A stretch of DNA of 34,523 nucleotides, taken from NCBI RefSeq assembly GCF_000337495.1, contig NZ_AOIS01000029.1:96541-131063 (forward strand), read 5' to 3'. Below the pieces are notes generated by a model. It had not been told where the DNA came from. It did not search any database and was given only the letters and a program-made list of their open reading frames with translations. The translations under genes were made by a program, and so were the position numbers. This document shows positions 31,427 to 34,523 of this stretch, piece by piece (the first letter of the stretch is position 1; the number at the start of each line of letters is the position of its first letter). The stretch comes from Haloterrigena salina JCM 13891 (GTDB lineage Archaea > Halobacteriota > Halobacteria > Halobacteriales > Natrialbaceae).

Positions 31427-32500
31427 CTAGTTCTCGAGTCGCTCGAGAGCGGCGGCCACCACCAGCGGGAAGGTGATTGTCGCGTCGGCGTAGACGGAGA
31501 CGTTGTCGGCGTCCTTCTCGAGTTTGCCCCACGAACGGGCCTCGTCTAAGGTGGCCCCGGAGAGGCCGCCGGTCTGCTTGGGGTCCATGGTCAACTGGAC
31601 GGCGTAGTCGTAGGCGTCGGGAGAGACGAGCATCGTCTGGAGGGTGAAGTTCTTCGGGACGCCGCCGCCGACGACGAACGCACCGGCCTCGTCGGCGTGG
31701 AAGGCGATGTCGGTCAGCGGCGTCATGTCGGCCAGCGCGTCCAGCGTGAACGCGCCCGTCTGGGAGTACATCCAGGCCTGGAGCCCGAGCACGGAGTCCT
31801 GGACCGCGGGACAGTAGATCGGCACGTCGTTCTCGTAGGCCGCGGCGGCGATCCCGGGGCCCTCGTCGACGTCGTCGCGGTCGTTGACCTCGAGGTTCGC
31901 TCGTCCCAACTCCTCGGTGAGCCGCTGGATCGAGACCGCTCCCTCTTCTTCGCACTCGGCCTCGAGGACCGGGAAGACCTCTTCGCGGAGGTGGCTCTCG
32001 AAGTCGGCGAAGAACTCCTGGGGGAGATAGACGTTGTAGATGCGGTCGACGCCCTCGTCGCGCAGCGTCTCGTCGTGTTCGCGCTCGGTCTTCCCCTCGG
32101 CGTGGACCTCGCCGTGGTGGTGTTTCCCGCCGATTGCCTCGATGGCGTCGTGGGTGAGGTTCGCGCCGGTCGTCACGAGGACGTCGATGTGGCCCTCGCG
32201 GATGAGGTCGGCGACGATGCGTCGCATCCCCGTGGGGACCATCGCGCCCGCGAGACCGAAGAAGACGGTCACGTCGTCGTCGAACATCGACTCGGTCACG
32301 TCGACGGCCCCGTGGAGGTCCGCCGCGCCGACGCCGGCGTTCCCGTACTGATCGGCCAGTTCGCCGACGGTCATTCCTGCCCGGACCTCGGCATGGCCGA
32401 CCGGATCGTGCGAGAACGTCTCCCGCTCGGGCTCGTGGTGGCCCTCTCCGTCCGCCTCGCTGTCGCCGTCGTCGCTCCCGGATTCGTGCTCGTCGCTCAT
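31427..32500 (-). CDS. dys: Deoxyhypusine synthase
   Basis: Transfers an aminobutyl group from spermidine to a lysine of aIF5A, the first step of hypusine formation. The 357 residues fit archaeal enzymes, with an added acidic N-terminus of about 30. The catalytic lysine K326 lies in ARSWGKLEKDADNVSVYADA (322-340). Other marks are FFGLAGAMVPTGMR (80-93), TTGANLTHD (110-118) and VVGGGVPKNF (276-285). I chose the ATG at 32500 because upstream sequence changes to Arg/Ser-rich antisense. aIF5A is not in the window. A short, frame-open tail follows the stop (31311-31426), possibly a remnant of another gene. Confidence 0.96.
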   Translation of the reverse strand: MSDEHESGSDDGDSEADGEGHHEPERETFSHDPVGHAEVRAGMTVGELADQYGNAGVGAADLHGAVDVTESMFDDDVTVFFGLAGAMVPTGMRRIVADLIREGHIDVLVTTGANLTHDAIEAIGGKHHHGEVHAEGKTEREHDETLRDEGVDRIYNVYLPQEFFADFESHLREEVFPVLEAECEEEGAVSIQRLTEELGRANLEVNDRDDVDEGPGIAAAAYENDVPIYCPAVQDSVLGLQAWMYSQTGAFTLDALADMTPLTDIAFHADEAGAFVVGGGVPKNFTLQTMLVSPDAYDYAVQLTMDPKQTGGLSGATLDEARSWGKLEKDADNVSVYADATITFPLVVAAALERLEN

Positions 32501-32616
32501 GTCCTCGCATCCGCGAGCCAGCGGTTTGAACGCCGCGGTTCGGTTCGATCCGCTCACCCTCCGTCACTCACGTGGTGGGTACTGTTGCAACGCATCTGCC
32601 GGACGACCCGGCTCGA

Positions 32617-32904
32617 TCATTGCGATACCAGCGAACTCAGCGCTGGTGCGATCAGTGCGACAAGTATCGCGATCGCCGTTACCCGCAGGACGATCGCGGA
32701 TCGCCGTCGGTTCTTCGGCAGCAGTTCTGCAATACCTGACAGACCCATCGCAGCACCCATGACCAGCAACAGGAGCGAACCGCTGTCGTACAGGAGTTCG
32801 AAGTACGCATAGAGCCCGAAGAACGCGAGCGAACTCCCGAGGGATATCCGCGCAGCGTCCCACCCGCTCGGTTCGGAAAAGAACCCACTAATATGAATGC
32901 TCAT
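32617..32904 (-). CDS. Small membrane protein, 95 residues
   Basis: Three hydrophobic segments (RISLGSSLAFFGLYAYFEL; LLLLVMGAAMGLSGIAELL; VLRVTAIAILVALIAPALS) with a short basic turn (PKNRRRS) between the second and third. I do not recognise the family. It is 116 bp upstream of dys on the same strand and divided from the NIF3 gene by a 140-bp gap. The ATG at 32904 is the first in frame. Confidence 0.75.
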   Translation of the reverse strand: MSIHISGFFSEPSGWDAARISLGSSLAFFGLYAYFELLYDSGSLLLLVMGAAMGLSGIAELLPKNRRRSAIVLRVTAIAILVALIAPALSSLVSQ

Positions 32905-33044
32905 ATGTCCGAATACTACCCGCTAGAGGAAAAAACCTGACTCCGCGGACCGCGTTCGCCGCTGCCAAGTCGCAGCACGGATCGTCGACTCACGAATCGA
33001 TTCCGACGAGTTCGAAACGACCGATCGCCGGCCAGTGTTGGCCG

Positions 33045-33812
33045 TTAGAGCCCGGTCGGAACCTCGAGGGACGTCGTCTCGAGACCCCAGTCTTCGACCA
33101 GGTCCTGCAGCGAGCGTACGCCGAAGGTCTCCGTCGCGTAGTGGCCCGCGAGGAAGACGTGAATCCCCGCTTCCTGGGCCTCGTGGTAGGCCTTCTGCTT
33201 CCCTTCGCCCGTTACCAGCGCGTCGGCGCCGGCGTCGACGGCCTCGTCGAGCCAGTCGACGCCGCTACCGGTGACGATCGCTACATCCTCGATCTCGTCG
33301 GGGCCAAAGGCGAGGTGCTGGACGGATTGGCCGTCGGTCTCGAGTTCGCGCTCGAGTCGACCCTGTAGCGCTTCGGGCGCGTACGGCTCGGCCGCCGTCC
33401 CGCGCTGACCGATGTACTCGGGGCCGAGTTCGCCGAACGGCGTTCGGTCCTCGAGGTCGAGCACGTCGGCGACGCCGGCGGCGTTGCCCAGTTCCTGGTG
33501 GCCGTCCAGCGGGAGGTGGGCGACGTACAGCGCGAGGTCGTTCTCGATCAGGGGGGCGATCCGGTCGTAGGTCCGTCCCGTCACGCGGTCGAAGCCGCCC
33601 CACGAGAGCCCGTGGTGGACGACCAGCAGGTCCGCGTCGGCCTCGATCGCGCGGTCGAACGTCTCGCGGACGCCGTCGACGGCGAACGCGACGCGCTCGA
33701 TCTCGGCCTCGTCCGGTCCGATCTGCAGGCCGTTCGCGCTGGCGTCGAGGTCGGCATAGTCGGCGATTCGCAGCTCCTCGTCGAGTCGGTCGACGACCGT
33801 CGAGAGGTTCAT
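33045..33812 (-). CDS. NIF3-like dinuclear metal center protein
   Basis: A 255-residue NIF3/YqfO/YbgI family protein, which forms a hexameric ring with a di-metal centre. The signature VHHGLSWGG is at 65-73 (H66, H67), and the far ligands lie in AGHYATETFGVRSL near the C-terminus. N-terminal ANGLQIGP is also typical. Enzymatic activity is unsettled (GTP cyclohydrolase-like activity has been proposed for some). ATG at 33812; family length is normal. Confidence 0.93.
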   Translation of the reverse strand: MNLSTVVDRLDEELRIADYADLDASANGLQIGPDEAEIERVAFAVDGVRETFDRAIEADADLLVVHHGLSWGGFDRVTGRTYDRIAPLIENDLALYVAHLPLDGHQELGNAAGVADVLDLEDRTPFGELGPEYIGQRGTAAEPYAPEALQGRLERELETDGQSVQHLAFGPDEIEDVAIVTGSGVDWLDEAVDAGADALVTGEGKQKAYHEAQEAGIHVFLAGHYATETFGVRSLQDLVEDWGLETTSLEVPTGL

Positions 33813-33915
33813 GATCGGCCGTTCGGCACCGGTCGCCTTGTATCCGGCTGGTTCCCGGCCGTCGACTCGTACTCAGTGACGAGTACGACAGAAATGAGAC
33901 CGCAGGAAACGGGCG

Positions 33916-34523
33916 CTACATCAGGTAGAACAGCGGGAAGAGGATCACCCAGACGATGTCGACGAAGTGCCAGTAGAGCCCGAAGAACTCCACCGGTCGG
34001 TGATCGCTCAGGTAGGCGTCGACCGTGACGATCCGGTAGAGCATGAACGCGGCGATCAGCATCCCGAGGATCACGTGGAGCGCGTGCAGCCCGGTCGTGA
34101 CGAAGTACGTCGAGTAGTGGATGTCGGTGAACCAGTAGATGCCGTGGGCGAACTCCTGGGTCCACTCCCAGCCCTTGACCCCGAGGAACGTCAGCCCGAG
34201 CACCAGCGTCGCGCCCATCATGCCGAGCAGCCCCCGCTTGTTCCCGCGCTCGGCGAAGACGAGCGCCAGGATCACGGTGAAACTCGAGGTCAAGAGGACG
34301 TACGTGTTGAAGAGGCCGACCGTCGCCGACGGCGGGACGGTGCCCCAGGACCCCCAGCCGGCGTGGAGTCGCGCGAAGACGTAGCTCCCGATGGCGGCGC
34401 CGAAGACGACGACGTCGGAGGCCAGGAAGAACCAGACGCCGAGTTTCGTGGTGCCGACGCCCTCGAACGGCCAGCGGCTGGCGATCGCCATCTCCGGCGC
34501 GTTGAACTCCTCGCGGCCGTACT
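33916..34523 (-). CDS. Heme-copper oxidase subunit III, 5' end outside the window
   Basis: Subunit III of a cytochrome or quinol oxidase. The visible part begins YGREEFNAPEMAIASRWPFE (from 34521), continues LGVWFFLASDVVVFGAAIGSYVF (marked by its limits LGVWF and GSYVF) and then five membrane helices, with the WEWTQEF and LHALHVILG motifs and the family-typical HxxE-like YWHFVDIVWVILFPLFYL end. Coding is open to the window's edge, so the real start lies beyond 34523; the ATG at 34491 would cut off conserved residues. Other oxidase genes should follow outside the window. Confidence 0.93.
   Translation of the reverse strand, partial: YGREEFNAPEMAIASRWPFEGVGTTKLGVWFFLASDVVVFGAAIGSYVFARLHAGWGSWGTVPPSATVGLFNTYVLLTSSFTVILALVFAERGNKRGLLGMMGATLVLGLTFLGVKGWEWTQEFAHGIYWFTDIHYSTYFVTTGLHALHVILGMLIAAFMLYRIVTVDAYLSDHRPVEFFGLYWHFVDIVWVILFPLFYLM

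Noticed and set aside
31311-32567. Long Arg-rich minus-strand ORF over dys
   Set aside because: It is a shifted frame of dys; only its last 38 codons lie outside that gene and are listed as a possible remnant.

Overview
The window is a high-GC haloarchaeal chromosome segment. Evidence is an archaeal Orc1/Cdc6 initiator beside an array of origin-box repeats, acidic proteins, many genes whose TATA-like box lies about 26 bp before the start codon (leaderless mRNA), deoxyhypusine synthase, archaeal Trm1, a bacterio-opsin-activator-type HTH protein and a GvpA homologue. The general look fits the Natrinema/Haloterrigena group of Natrialbales, but this is an inference from style and not a placement.

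Layout. (1) 1-1360 is a gene-free replication origin: one inverted and nine direct copies of a TACAGCGG box, an AT-rich patch, a three-copy ATTGGACGA element and a 28-bp tandem repeat, all next to orc1 (1361-2560). (2) 2.6-9.7 kb holds housekeeping genes: a SWIM zinc-finger protein, a membrane histidine kinase, a class I glutamine amidotransferase, Trm1, a zinc-ribbon protein, a YihY-type membrane protein with an added coiled-coil and membrane tail, and an alpha/beta hydrolase. (3) 9.8-12.8 kb is a minus-strand run: Vms1/VLRF1-like ribosome rescue factor, single-domain response regulator, and two tandem paralogues with related PRC-barrel-like heads and a shared promoter element. (4) 13.1-19.1 kb has an aldehyde dehydrogenase with a small partner, a DMT exporter preceded by a 29-codon upstream ORF, a FilR1-type regulator, a 40-residue zinc-finger microprotein and TrkH.

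(5) 19.2-24.3 kb carries a malate:quinone oxidoreductase-like flavoprotein, a long gap, a 4-TM protein, an HTH-10 regulator, a DUF457/YdjM-type membrane hydrolase and an AIM24 protein. (6) 24.3-31.3 kb is more mosaic: a lower-GC 407-residue protein of unknown function with its own promoter and hairpin, a small acidic protein, a family 2 glycosyltransferase, a solitary gvpA with a C-terminal acidic extension, an FMN-binding PPOX protein, a thioredoxin-reductase-like enzyme, an MBL-fold hydrolase and a one-TM small protein. (7) 31.4-34.5 kb returns to core genes: deoxyhypusine synthase, a 3-TM small protein, a NIF3 family protein and the 3' part of heme-copper oxidase subunit III, which runs off the window.

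The genes do not form one pathway. Respiration (Mqo-like enzyme, oxidase subunit III), ion and solute transport (TrkH, DMT), translation (Trm1, VLRF1, deoxyhypusine synthase) and signalling (kinase, receiver, HTH-10, FilR1-like) are interspersed. The items most worth a second look are the origin repeats with near-helical phasing, the orphan gvpA, the duplicated promoter of the PRC-like twins, the upstream ORF with its operator-like palindrome before the DMT gene, and the unknown 24.7-kb gene.
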